A DNA stretch of 64,000 nucleotides from Sodiomyces alkalinus F11 (GCF_003711515.1 NW_021167086.1:587770-651769), one strand, 5' to 3'. Numbered from the stretch's first letter, positions 1 to 11,562 are shown. Numbers and translations are program-made. Notes: generated by a model from the sequence alone, not told the origin.

Positions 1-3000
1 TAGTTTATAAAATAGCTACTCGTTAAACTATATATTACGCGTTATAATAACCTTCTAAAGCTATAGAATCTATACTCGGTAAATATTATAGGTAACGTAA
101 CCTATAAGATATCTAATATATCCCTTTAGTTAAACCTTATATAGTTTCCTATTTCTCTTAGTCTCCCTATCCCTCGCTATTAGATAGGCGCGGCAGCTAT
201 AGGTATAAATACTACTCTAATTAGGGCGTAGGTCGGCTATATACTCTCTTATTAGAATCGGCGTATTCTTTCTAAACTATAAGTCGAGGATTTCTACTAG
301 GGATTTCTATCCGTGTCTTTATAAGGGACTTATATTATATAATAACGCTGCCGATTTAGTACTCTCTAGCTATTTATCTAGTGGAATTCCTGCTCTATTA
401 AGTATAGCGTTAGACTTTATAATAATCAGTTAACCGGCTTTATCGCTGCCTCCGTTCGGTTTATAGGTATATAGCGGTGCTATTTCTATCTTAATCCCTT
501 AACTGCTCGCCTATAGCTGGGTTATTTAATCCCCTGCTAGGTTAACGATCGAGGGCTTATTATTACTACGTATCTTATAAATATATAAAGTGAATTACCG
601 GTTAACCTATCGTTCGAATGCTCAAAGCGCGTTATAGACCGTAACGCTGTTTTTCGAAGCTAAAGGTAGCACGTAGATTTAGCCGCTATATTCGTCCTTT
701 ATTATAAGAAGATATCGTATACCGTTATAGCTTTTAGGTAGCTTTTAAAGATCCTAATAAATACGCTAAAACGGTTATAGAGAGCGGTGTTCTAACGTGT
801 ATCGAGATATAACTTAACGTGCCTAGGTTCGGGAGTACGTCTTATAGTCTATCCGCTTAGTTCCCTTAATTAACATGTTTCTGGCGTTACGAACTAATAC
901 TCGTAGAGCGCTTAGTCTAAGATAGCCTACTCTTAAGTGCTATAACTATTCTTTGTTAACTTGTGGACGCGGAGGGTTACGGGTAGGTCGGTAATATCGG
1001 TAAGTTCTTATTAGTCGATTAACTACTATAACTAGTATATATTAATAGTCGTAATTAATCGGAATAATACTATATAGTATCGGTTAGAATAACGAATACG
1101 AAGAAGAAGATAAAATTAGCTTATACTAAAGGATAGTTATATTAAAGCGTTTAAGCAGCTTTAATAAGACTACGCTCTTCTCCGCCGTTCTAAAGTATAA
1201 CGAGTAGTTATATCTCGAATACTAGATCCTAACCTTATATAATAGAGCTTCCGAAATAATATTCGTGTGAAATCCCTCCACGACGACTATATCGTTAAGC
1301 TCTAAGTTAGCTTTCGGAGTACTTAGAGGTCTATTAAGGATTTCTTTAAGAAGCCGTTTACCTTTGCTAATAATCGGAAAGTCGGTTATACCGGATTCGA
1401 TAGATCCCTCTATAGAAACAAAGGAACCTAGAATAAGCAGGTCGATTAAGTTAATAAGGTAAGTTATACCGTAATTATTAAGAAGAGTGCTTTATAAGAG
1501 CGGGTAAGGGCCTAGTCGGAGCGCGGTATAGATCCTAGGGACCTTTTCTGTAGTGTAGATAAGGGCGGGATCTAGGATAGTTATAATAACCTTCCTAGGA
1601 TACCTATCTCCTTTATTACTACCGCTTTCCGAGCTTTCCTATCTCTTTTTCGATAGTTTTTCGCGTAAGCTCTTCCACTTTATGAGCTTAATCTCCTTCC
1701 GTATCTCCTTACACTACTTATTATTAATATAGGTATTAGATCTCTACTCGTATTTTCCGGTTAAAGCGTACTTTAGCTTATTATAGTGCTCTGGCTTCTA
1801 AGTATATTCGCGTCGATAGGAGTAATTAGTGCTTTTCTTCTTAGGCTTTTTTCCGCCTTTATTATTATCTAAGCGGTCTCCTAGGGTCGCGTAAACGCCG
1901 TGGCGCGTGCTATCTATAGTTAGAGCACTTATAATAGCGTTAAACTCGCGGCCGTATATTAGAAAATCGGAAATCTTATCGCCGCGGACCTCTTTTATCA
2001 CTAGCTCCTAAAGCTTAGTTTCTGCCTAAATAGGCGTAAACTTCTATTTAACTACTATAAGGAAGTTCCGAATAGTAGTAAGTCCTTTAATCTCGGCTAC
2101 CTTTTACTAATATACGCGTCTAATAAGGGTATTCTACTCCGTATACTATATAGCTACTTTAGTATTAGCTCGATAAGCGTCTTATAGATACTTTTTATAT
2201 ACTCGTCTTACCTTTTCCTTTATATAAATACTACTTAGAGCGAAGCTACTCTTAAGTTTTTTTATTACGTGGCGTAACGTAAAGTGTCTATTTTATTTTT
2301 CCTCTTCGTAGCCGGGATATTTTTTAATAGCCTTTTTAATAGCCTATTAATAAGTAGAGGTCTCCACGGTGGTTTTAAGTAGTTAATTAGCCTTATCGAG
2401 CGCCTTAATAAGGCGACCGAGCTTTTAATTCTAGGCTATAGTCTACTAATTCTTAATTTCGGCGAGGCGTATAAGCTCCTACGTTAAGGGCACGATAGTA
2501 TTATCGCCCTCGCCTTAGGAATACTATTCGCGTAGTTAATCCAGGGATTTAGGTATAATATATTTAGGACGGTTATCTAGCTAATCCTTTTAGCTAAGAT
2601 CGAGTAGTGCCTAGACCTTTATCCCTTACGTATATAACTGGATATAGAAGATCTAATTAGCCTATTACCGCGTGGATTTAAGGCGCGGGATACCAAGCGT
2701 TTTAGCCGTGATCTCGAGCTTATTCGATATAGTATCGAGTAAGGGTTTAGCGAATAAGAGTTTAGTATTAGGAGAGAGAGCGTAGGAGGGCTCCGTAATA
2801 CTATAGAAGTATGTAAAAATAAACGTAGATAATAGATTAGCAGGAAGTTATTAGTTATTACTACTACCCGGGCTTATAACTATTAAATTAACGGGAGCGT
2901 GCTTATAGGGAGCCTTAATTTATAAAATATATAATTGTATTATCTATAAAAGAGAAAGAAAAAGGGGGCGGGTATACGTGTCCTAAATATATCTGCCACC

Positions 3001-3120
3001 TTCTAAGCGAGGATAGTGGGGCACCTCTAACTAATAGGAGAGCACTATACCGTGGCTTACGTGATAGAATATGATATCTTCTATATATGCCTAAACAGAT
3101 ATACCGCCTAATTACTTCTT
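1..3120. repeat. RIP-degraded repeat or transposon relic
   Basis: This block contains almost no CA or TG dinucleotides; I see neither in the first 180 bases. TA is everywhere, while CG is retained. That is the signature of repeat-induced point mutation, the premeiotic C-to-T process of Pezizomycotina that acts on duplicated DNA, mainly at CpA. Stop codons fill all frames. The only longer open stretch (minus strand, 1,798-2,001) is lysine-rich and I recognise no domain in it. The original element cannot be identified by eye; a DNA or LTR transposon is the usual source. The composition turns normal between about 2,930 and 3,130. The left end lies outside the window. Confidence 0.9.
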
Positions 3121-3855
3121 GGATTTAGTTAGCTTCCAGAAGTCGCCAGGGCCTTCCATGTCCAATCTCGGTCAAGTCGACTGTCGCCACCTTACCGAAC
3201 GCCCGTGTAGTTATCGAGACCCGATTCACTTCGAACACTGCACGAATTCCCATGTCGTGGGTGTCGTGGCGCTATAGTGCCTGGACATTAACCCTCTAGA
3301 ACGGTGTGGCGGTTGTAGTCCCTCATCGTCCCCTGAAACACCGTTAACAATTTCAGCTTTCTTGCTAATATAAGCCAGTTCCAACACTTACCATTGATTT
3401 CTTGCTAGACTAATCTAATTCACTCCTACCTTTGCTGGCTTCGTGAGATTTGTAAGACCTATATGGCCTAATGATATGGTAGACATGAAACTTACGCGTC
3501 CTCCATGGCAACCATCAGGAACCGGCTAGTGCTGTAGTTCACCTACTGACACACATCATCTTCTGCCTGAAAGTCGCCTCCTGCCGGCTGTTTCGACTGC
3601 AACTATAAAAGTCGACGGGTTGGCCTTCTCTTGGGATATAGCCCTTTTTTCTTCTTCTTTTTTTTTTACAGCTTCGCAGACATTCAAAGCCACGGCTCTT
3701 CCATACTCGCCATTATCCAATTTAACTTCCTCACCTAACCAAGGGACAACACACTTCTTTGGCATATATGCCCACCATGCCGCAAAGTAGCAGAGCCCAA
3801 GAACCAGTCGATGTCTTCCAAATGTTAATGTGCGACCCTTTCTCTGGCCGGCGTC
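3121..3855. other. Upstream region of the HSP20 gene
   Basis: Normal-composition DNA between the RIP block and the small heat-shock gene. It has a TATA-like element near 3,604 and a pyrimidine/poly-T tract at about 3,645-3,668. I see no convincing gene here and could not find a clean heat-shock element array by eye. Confidence 0.6.
3604..3611 (+). promoter_or_regulatory. TATA-like element upstream of HSP20 gene
   Basis: The octamer TATAAAAG lies about 245 bases before the candidate ATG at 3,856. Stress-induced small heat-shock genes commonly use TATA-type promoters, so the position fits with a leader of about 200 bases. This is a motif match only. Confidence 0.35.
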
Positions 3856-4883
3856 ATGATCACGGCAATTACTTGGCCACAGAATCCCGCCAATTTTCCT
3901 GCTTCCCATGATGCCCACGGTCGCCCGCGCCATCACGGCCATCACGGCCATCACGGCCATCCCTTCGCTTCCTGCGACTCCCGCCGCGGCTTCGATTCTC
4001 GGGGTCACGGCACCCGCCACCACCGTTCGCAGCCCCAAAGCGTCTGGTCCTGGTCCAGTTACGGGTGTGGTCCGTGCCCGCCGAGACCCCCCCGGAAATC
4101 TACCCGGACCATTTACGACCAACAAGCCGGGAGCAAGAGCACGAGCACGAGCACGAGCACCCCGTTCAAGACGCCCATCCTCTCAACCAAGTCATACAGT
4201 CTCTTGCCGGGATCTTTGTTCCCGATGCTAGTGCCAGTGCCAGTGCCGGTGCCGGCCCCTCTTCCGCCGCCGACGCCTTCCGCCCACCTCTGGACCTCTT
4301 CGCTACCCCATCAGCATACATCCTCCACGTATCCCTGCCGGGCGCCCAGAAAAAAGATATCACCGTAGACTGGGACGCCGACCGCTCCGCGCTCCGTATA
4401 GCCGGCGTCCTCCACCGCCCCGGCGACGAAGCCCTCCTCTCGACCCTCGTCCCCGGCACCGCCGAACGCCGCGTGGGCTACTTCGAGCGCGTCGTTTCGC
4501 TCCCTCCGTCCCCTTCTCCTGGAGCCAAGCCCAGCCAGCAACCCCAATCTCAGCTTCAGCCTCAGCCTCAACAGCAACCGGAACAACAGCCTGAACAACA
4601 GCCTGAACAACAGCCTGAACAACAGCCCCGGCGTCCCCTGAGGGCATACGTTGAAACCGCGGAGGACAGCGACTACGAAAAGGTAGACACCCCCGACACC
4701 GTGACCCTGATGGACGGAGACACAACGGAAGTTCACATCTCCGTCACCGACGTCGAGACTGGGGGCAGGGAGGAGATTGACGGAAACGGCATCACCGCCA
4801 GGATGCAGGATGGCCTGCTCATCATTACGGTGCCCAGGGTTGGGAGGGGGTGGGCCAATATCCGCAAGGTCGATATCGAGTGA
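3856..4883 (+). CDS. HSP20-type small heat-shock protein, apparent frameshift
   Basis: Small heat-shock chaperone with an alpha-crystallin domain. Such proteins bind unfolding proteins without ATP. The domain is in the frame ending at 4,883: it begins PPLDLFATPSAYILHVSLPG, continues through a DWDADRSALRIAGVLHRPGDE-like stretch and ends GLLIITVPR. That frame has no ATG upstream; its open stretch starts at 3,912, after a stop at 3,909. The expected N-terminus of this fungal subfamily, a His/Gly-rich HGHHGHHGHPF segment, is instead in the +1-offset frame starting at ATG 3,856. The two frames could join at a run of seven C (4,085-4,091), where one more C would make the protein continuous. This is either an assembly indel or a real lesion. 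Inside the crystallin domain is a Pro/Gln insert with EQQP repeats. Family is sure; start and intactness are not. Confidence 0.7.
4579..4627 (+). repeat. 12-base tandem repeat coding EQQP
   Basis: About four near-identical units of CCTGAACAACAG encode Glu-Gln-Gln-Pro repeats within the HSP20 gene, preceded by a looser Gln/Pro-rich stretch. It lies in the loop that interrupts the alpha-crystallin domain and is in frame. Confidence 0.85.
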
Positions 4884-5460
4884 AATCGTCAAAAGCTTGC
4901 ATTTGTCACGGGAGGATTATGTTGTAATTTAAAGGAGGGGGAAAACAAGGAAGAAAAGAAGTAGTGCGTCTTCAATTTGTTTTATGTTTCCAGAGACCGT
5001 CAATATTTGTTCATCTGTCCGGAGCTGTGACATGGCCAGCTTTCTTTCGAAGTGCTCCCCGTGCTATATTATCACCGTGGTCTCGTGGTACTAGCACAGA
5101 ATTTCTTCCACTGGTTATCCACCCCGTGGTATCTGGTAAGAATCAGGAGATGCTCCACCAAGCCAACGACGACGCCGGGGGAAAAAAAGATAAAAATTGG
5201 TCGTTATAAAAGAAGTGAAAGAAAACTACCTGAAAGTAAAGAAAACAACCTCGTACCATAAACTGATTGACCTTCAAATTTCTTATCCGAAAAGACATAT
5301 AGTTCTGCTTCTGGCCAACCATGCACCACAACGAGTTCGGATCCTCCCTAATCCTACAAAATTACCATCACTTAACTCGGCAATAACCTGAATTCCCTTT
5401 GCTTCGTCAACACCGCAGATCTCTCACCGAAGCCCGAAAAATGAGTCAGTTTCAGGGATG
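4884..5460. other. Convergent intergenic region
   Basis: Lies between the HSP20 gene and the 3' end of the eisosome gene. It probably holds both 3' UTRs. I see no coding signal or RNA gene. Confidence 0.6.
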
Positions 5461-6776
5461 TCACAGCGTCGTCTCCCCCTGGCCTACGCTCCCTTCTACC
5501 GTTCTGTCGTCGCCACGCAGCGGGCTCCCTCCTTCCGTGCGACTATCCGTCCTAGCCATGCTCATATTCTCGTCGTTATCCACCATCTTCCCCTTCCCCT
5601 TGACGTCCTTGGTGGGCTGCTCTCCCGTAGACACCCTGGACACCGGCTGCTGTTCTTGCGGAGCGGCAAAGCCAAACTCGTCGTGCTGGGGCTGCCAGTC
5701 GCGCAGGTCGTCCTCCGCGTCGTTGAGGATCTGGCGCGCCTGCTGGGCGTGGGGATACTCCGCGCGGAGATCGCCGGGGACGACAGGATTATCGTCCAGC
5801 AGCTGGAGGAGGCGCCGACCGTGCTTGGCGAGGAGAATTTGCTTCTCAGCGCGCTCGATGGTAGCGGTGAATTCGGCTTCGTAGGCATCTCGGAGCTTTT
5901 GACGGGTCTACAAAACGATGGGAGGTCAGAAAAAGAAGAGATCATGTTCTTGTTGGAGGAAGCAAGGAAGAAACGCACAATGTTGGTCAGTTGGGCCTCG
6001 GCCACGAGATTTTCGGCCTCGGCGCGGACAAGCTCCTGCTCCAAAACGACAATCTTGGTGCTCTGCGGCTCCTTGACCTTGAGCCTCTGGATCTCGTCGG
6101 CAATCTTGTTCTTATTATCGCGGCTCGGCTGGACGCTCCTCTCCGTGTTACGAATGGCCTTGAGCATGGCGCGCGAGTCGTCCAGGTCATGGGCATAACC
6201 GTCCTCGAGCTCGCCCATCTCGCTGAGGACCACCCCGACCTTGTCGGAGATGTCGCTGATGGCATCGTCACCGGTGTGCTCGCCCCATTCAGAGAGCTGT
6301 GTCGCGATGGAGATGCGCTCGCGGCCGGCGGCCTCGTGGGCGGAGATGAGGTTGTTCTCCGCCTTGATGAGGCGGTAGAGCTTGCGAGACAGCTCTGGCT
6401 GGATGTTCCCGCGCAAGGAGCTGAAGGAGAAGGCGCTGCCGCCGCCCCCGCTGGCGCGCTTGTTCTGGGAGCCCGAGCGGTTCCTATTGGAGCGTATGGA
6501 GAGGGCTCGATTCCTACTTGCTGTCAGTGACTGGATGTCCGGCAAGGGGTGTCTACAACTCGGGAGAAGTCCAACGTGATGGGAGCGGAGAGGGCAAGCA
6601 GAGATAAGAGCCGATTCTCCCTCTGCTGCTCCCCGCAAAAGCCAGAGATCGACGACATGATGGGAATGGTATGTATGGAGCAACGGATGTCTCAAGTCAA
6701 GGTTGTTGACAAAAGAGAGATAGAATAGCATGAGAGGGTCCCCTATGAGCCACAGTTCTGCGCATAACACTTACAT
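5461..6776 (-). CDS. pilB: Eisosome BAR-domain protein (PIL1/LSP1, PilB-like)
   Basis: Core eisosome protein that self-assembles on the inner face of the plasma membrane and shapes furrow-like invaginations. Proposed exons are 6,775-6,776 (only AT), 5,979-6,513 and 5,461-5,907, giving 327 residues. The first donor is GTAAGT at 6,774-6,769 and the acceptor AG is at 6,515-6,514; splicing makes AT|G AAT CGA, so the protein starts MNRALSIRSNR, matching the PilB-type N-terminus. The second intron (5,908-5,978) rejoins AEAQLTNI to TRQKLRDAYEAEF. Hallmarks are SFSSLRGNIQPELSRKL near residue 30, SVQPSRDNK and KIVVLEQELVRAEAE. The last 70 residues are acidic and disordered. Read unspliced, the initiator would be followed at once by TAA. 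I am very sure of the family; the split start is inferred from splice motifs and homology. Confidence 0.93.
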
Positions 6777-7958
6777 GGTGAAAGGAGGCCCAGACGGACA
6801 GTAGAAATGAAACGGTGAGAAGGCAAGTCTCAGCGTCAGCAGAGAGCTAACAGTCGGAAGCTCTTAGACGGGTCGTATGGCACGACCGTGCTTTAACTTG
6901 TTGGCTGGGGTGTAGAGGAAAGTGCTGATAGCCTGAGGATACAGCAACTTCGCAAGTACAAGGAAGCCAGGGAGTCGCAATACGCAGAATATACTATGAG
7001 GTGGATGTTAGATTTAGGAAAGCAGTATGAAAGTAGAGACCATCAAGGAAAGCTGCCTATATGGGTAGAGGCAGAGATAATCTACGACAGCGACAGATTG
7101 GTCACTTTTTAGAAGCAGGCGCGATGATTAGGGAGGGGGGGAGTGGGGGGGGGAAGAGACAAGAGTCAACTTGTCAATGGGGGGGGGGGTTGGATGACGG
7201 TAATCAATCGGAGCCCTAACCCCATGACAAAATTCCACCGAGCTATAGCGGAAGCGGAAACTACGTAATACAAAGTAGGAACCCTTGGGGAAGCATAATG
7301 CTGAAAATAGCAAGCTGCGATGGGACGAGTGTGCGGACTCCAGAGTACCTAGTGTACAGATGTCCAGGAGGCCAAGAGCAGTGAGGGGCTACCACCATGA
7401 TGTCATCACCAAATTCCTGGTAATGGGCCCACTAACACCCGAGCACCAGAAAGAGCAACCTCACCTCTGCTTAATTACACGCTACCTTACCGTGGGAACT
7501 GGCACCTGAAGCACTTTATCTGCGAAGTACTAGATTTCTGACCGTAGCTTGGGAAGCTACTTCTTACTCCGTAGGAAGACAGGATGGGGTTTCTCAGGAG
7601 TGACCACTAATTACATGTGTGCGTCAGCATCAGTCATCACATTCTGCCACGAAGTACCCCGCCATGAGTCCCTCCTCTCTAAGGTACCTTATTAGATATT
7701 CCAAAACAATCCCATCGATTCATATTCGCACACCGAAATATCAAATAAACGCCCGTTATGACCCCATGCTCACGTGTATCCATAGGTAGCGCATTCGAAT
7801 TCGCAACAACAAACTCTACCGCTCTTTATCTTATATCCGCAAAACCCATCAATAATCATAATGTCCCGTACAACCCAGGTCCTCGTCTCGTGCGCGGTCA
7901 ACGCCATGAACTTCGCAAAGCTCCGCGCGATACGTTAAAATGATAGTCGTAGATCGGA
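6777..7958. other. Intergenic, eisosome promoter side
   Basis: Probable promoter and 5' leader of the eisosome gene. It contains poly-G tracts (about 7,133-7,190) and a TACTCCGTA motif at 7,565-7,573. No open frame here looks like a gene. Confidence 0.55.
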
Positions 7959-8165
7959 TTAACATCGCGTGCGACTGGTCCGCTCGTAGATGACACGGCT
8001 GCTTCCGGGGCTGGAGCTGGGACGAGGGCTGTGAGTATGCCCGTGATGCCTGTGGTAGCTGACCCGCGAGGGTTGATCGCGGTGGAAATGACGCTCCCGG
8101 GGCCTTGGCGGGATGGTTTCCTGGTGGTAATAGTAGCGGCGTCCGGTATCGATGGGGAAGCACAT
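7959..8165 (-). CDS. Small Arg/His/Tyr-rich hypothetical protein
   Basis: A 68-residue open frame on the minus strand starting MCFPIDTGRRYYYHQETIPP and ending ERTSRTRC. It is rich in Arg, His, Tyr, Ser and Pro. The N-terminal MCF followed by an aromatic RYYY block resembles short uncharacterised proteins that I recall being common in Pezizomycotina. I chose the ATG at 8,165 because the longer open frame upstream begins with TTG. No signal peptide, membrane segment or catalytic motif is visible. Function is unknown. It could be a spurious open frame, since the surrounding 2 kb is otherwise empty. Confidence 0.45.
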   Translation of the reverse strand: MCFPIDTGRRYYYHQETIPPRPRERHFHRDQPSRVSYHRHHGHTHSPRPSSSPGSSRVIYERTSRTRC

Positions 8166-9254
8166 GGTGTTGCAGACTGGAATCAAATGACAACTGTTGT
8201 TTATTGTCGGGATTTTTTAACGAACGAGCGAATGTTGATGAGAGGTAAGGGGATAAGAGGAGGCGGAATAGAGAGTGTGTGCCGCGATGAGGATGGGTTG
8301 GTGTAGTGTGTGTGCCCAGGTGCGGGTATGTGTGATTATATATATAAGTACCTAGGTACCCAACCAACCTTGGTATAGGTCTGCGCGAGTATTAGACATT
8401 CGGCATCTGATGGTCATATGGTGTGGATAGAGCGGGCTAGAGTCCGGTGGAAAGCTTGGAACGAACGGGGCGATGCCGCCAAGAAAAACGGTTCCAGTTG
8501 TCTTTTCGACCAGCCCAAGTCGTGGTCGGTATCTCCTAGACAAATTATAGGACCCTTTCGTCTGTAAGAATGCACGATTCGGCTTTGAGGAAGAATTCAA
8601 CGTCTGCTTATATTCATCCAAGCTTATGCGTCGCAACCTCTCAGTATATCTTCTTTATTATGATGGCGCCATTTATCGGAGGGAAGAAAAGCCTCCCTGT
8701 CGCTTCTTTATGCACGGGTTGGAGTCGAGAGGCATAAAAGCCCCGACGATGAAACGCCAATGAAGCAAGGGGAGGGGGAAAATGCCACGAGGGCCGGATT
8801 CATGTCGAGGTTCCGGTTTCGCCATGCAGCGCGAGAACTAATTAACATGCGGTTGAGGCTTCGACCATTGTATCCTCTGTGCCACCTCGTATACAGAACC
8901 GATGCTTCCCAGGTCACAGCACCTGGTGAATACCACATTTGTCTCCATGCGCATACCTTATGCGGCCATCCAACTATGGTGCGCAACGAGATAGGGCCCG
9001 CCTAATGGATTCCGGCGCCCAGATTCACCCGTAGTAATTATCAGGGCCACTTATGAGCTCCCAAATCATCATTATCCCGTCTAAATCTAGAGCCAGCCCC
9101 CACGGAGAGGGGACCTCAGGGTCCGACTGATGGTCTTACACGTACAAGTAGATACAGAGCAAACGCAAAGGAAGAGAGCATAAAATCCCAGCCCAATAAG
9201 GTAGCCTTATTTCCCCATGCTGCCTTTTTCCGTCTCACCCTTCATTCGGCCACT
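8166..9254. other. Intergenic, no gene seen
   Basis: About 1.1 kb without a supported gene. A TACCTAGGTACC motif lies at 8,349-8,360, one of several dispersed copies in the window. The right end probably contains the OST1 3' UTR. Confidence 0.55.
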
Positions 9255-10944
9255 TTATTTTGGAGTGGAAAACCCAATGTTCAGGCCGCCGACGGCCCAG
9301 CCCGCCACGAAGAGGAGCAACACGCTACTGAAGATGACGACGGGCTTCCGCAGTGCCGAGATGGTAGAGTAATCGTACGAGACGTACACCTCCCGGTCCC
9401 GGAACTCGTCCACCAAGTTCTGCGCCTTTATGGTGACAGATGTGCGGCCGACAGTGTCGAGATATGTCCTGGTGATGTCGATAGAGGCCTCGGTGATGGA
9501 AGACGAGGGGACGTTGGTGTAAAACTTGACGTTCCTGTCGCTGGGGTGTGAGCAAAGCATCGTACATGACAGTGACTTGATGTGAGGGGGTGGGGGGAGG
9601 CCCGCGGGAACAAAGAAGAAAAAAAAGAAAAAAAGAAAAAAAAAGGAGGGGAGTGCACTCACTCTGCGCCTTCAGGAAGCACGATTCGCAAAGTAACCTG
9701 CTCGTACTCCACGCCCTCAGGCTGCTTAGGGCCCTCCATGAACGGGACACTCAGGACATAAGACCCATCCACGGTGGCGCGGACGAAATTCTTCGCATCC
9801 GAGTTCCACCCAATGGTGAAAGGGTACTTCCACCCGCCGAAGACGGGGTACCGCGGCTTCGTCTCCAACACGACCTCGCGCTTATTGCTCCGGAACTTAG
9901 ACGTCGACACATTGCCGATCGTGTCGGTGTAGTACGGGGACACGCTGCCCACCCGGAGCGGGAACCGCAGCTCCTTGAGCGCCGACGTCGGCGTCCCGCC
10001 CATGTGCTGCTGCTGCGCCCACCCCAGCCGGCTGAACGGCGCCGACAGGTTCGCCCCGCGGTGGTACAGCGTGTAGCGCTCCTCAAACGCCACGTTGCCG
10101 CCCCAGTGGCTGACCTCGACGTCGCGCTCCAGCGTCGCCACGTGGCTCACCGGCTTGCTGAACTCGAAGCGGATGGTGGCGGGGAGGACCGCCCCCGCGG
10201 GCTGCGAGCCGAAGGGCCCGTAGGTCAGCTTGGTGCCCTGGACCTGCGGGGACTCGCTGGCTTCTTCGCCGGTGCCGGGGATTTTGGTGTAGCTGGGCAC
10301 GTTGGTGGAGGGGACCTTGATCTCCGTCTTCTGCTTGGTCGTCGTGTAGGCGGACGGGCAGTAGGCGGAAAAGTCGTACACGAGGAACTGCCTCTCGTCC
10401 TGCGCGATCGAAGCCGGGAGCGGGGTGTATGCTTTCAGGTAGTAGTAGGAGATTCCAAGCGTCTGCTGGCCGCCCGCCTTCAAGGGAACCGGCAAACGGA
10501 TCCGGTAGTATTGGATGTCGCTAATTTGAGGAGGAGAGAAAAACTGTTAGCGTAGGTGCGCGGCAAAGTGACGACACCCACCACGGGGCTTGCGCAAGAG
10601 TCGTACCTCTCCTGGTCAATGGCGACAGCTTCTACAACAAAGGGACCGGCCGCGTCATCTTTCCTGTCCTTGACCTCGAGACCACCGACCCGCGACATCT
10701 GATCGGCGGTAAACGGCAGGTAGTATTCATCTTGCGGCTCCTTGTCGATGTTCTCGATGACCACGTTTATTTGTTCCTTGGCGTAATTCTTCTCGAGGGA
10801 GATTATGTGGACGAGATTGGCGTTCTTAAACACCTGGGGAGGCTGGAATGTCGCTGGGGCGGCGACCTTGGATGTCGAGTCGGAGCTTGCAAAGGCCGTA
10901 GACGCCAGGCTGAGGAGCCCGGCGGCGAGGGTGAAGGCTCTCAT
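9255..10944 (-). CDS. OST1: Oligosaccharyltransferase subunit OST1 (ribophorin I)
   Basis: Non-catalytic subunit of the ER oligosaccharyltransferase that transfers the lipid-linked glycan to Asn-X-Ser/Thr on nascent proteins. Exons are 10,607-10,944, 9,663-10,520 and 9,255-9,540, giving 493 residues, the usual size. Splicing restores QESDIQYYRIRLPVPLK and then GADDRNVKFYTNVP. Residues 1 to about 19 form a signal peptide (MRAFTLAAGLLSLASTAFA). The large lumenal domain includes WGGNVAFEERYTLYHRGA. A C-terminal membrane segment (VVIFSSVLLLFVAGWAVGG) is followed by a very short tail. The second intron (9,541-9,662) contains a long A-rich/pyrimidine run. No oddities in the coding sequence. Confidence 0.96.
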
Positions 10945-11562
10945 GGTCGGGGAAGAGTCGACCAGCCTTCTCGTCGACTGAACGGGCGCTGAGAATCGAC
11001 GACGACAATCGAGTACGCGTAATATGAGGTGAAGCTGGGAGCAATTGACACCTGTTTATTCCATTGCCGGTTTGTCAACTTCCCACTCGATTAGGAGATC
11101 AGCCAAACTGTTGCAGCTCTCCAAGGTTACGGCTACGTTGCTAGACGCACGGACCACTGTGATGTGCTGCGCCACAGTCTGTATCACATGTGGCTAAGGT
11201 ATAATGCACGGGATTCAGCCACGATATGTGCCACGTACCTTACGAAGTACAGATCGATCACTCGCCACGAATCAAGCCTCATGATGTTCCCTCGCCAATA
11301 TACCTTACGAAGGAAACTGAAGTTCCCGTAATGTACACCATTTTCCAAGGCGAAAACTGTTCACCAAGCAACGACAAGGCAACAGTGTCAAAATTCCATC
11401 ACAGGGGCGATCCATCCATCACCTCCACGGCGGGGACATGGTAAGCGCGAGCTTCATGAGCGGACAAACATCGCTTATTCAACTCAGGAGGTCCAGCACC
11501 TTTCGCAGGTATCAAATTTATTTATTTTGTGATGTACACTTAATCTATCCAGCAGATACCGT
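10945..11562. other. OST1 promoter and aminopeptidase 3' region
   Basis: About 620 bases between two same-strand genes. It holds the likely OST1 promoter on the right-hand side of that gene and the 3' UTR of the upstream aminopeptidase. No further gene is seen. Confidence 0.55.

Noticed and set aside
3556..4125. 189-codon minus-strand open frame over the HSP20 start
   Set aside because: It is antisense to the His/Gly-rich coding region and its composition mirrors that repeat; no domain is visible.
7849..8367. 172-codon minus-strand open frame
   Set aside because: It overlaps the better-supported MCF-type frame in another phase, and its translation is Pro/Ser/His low-complexity.
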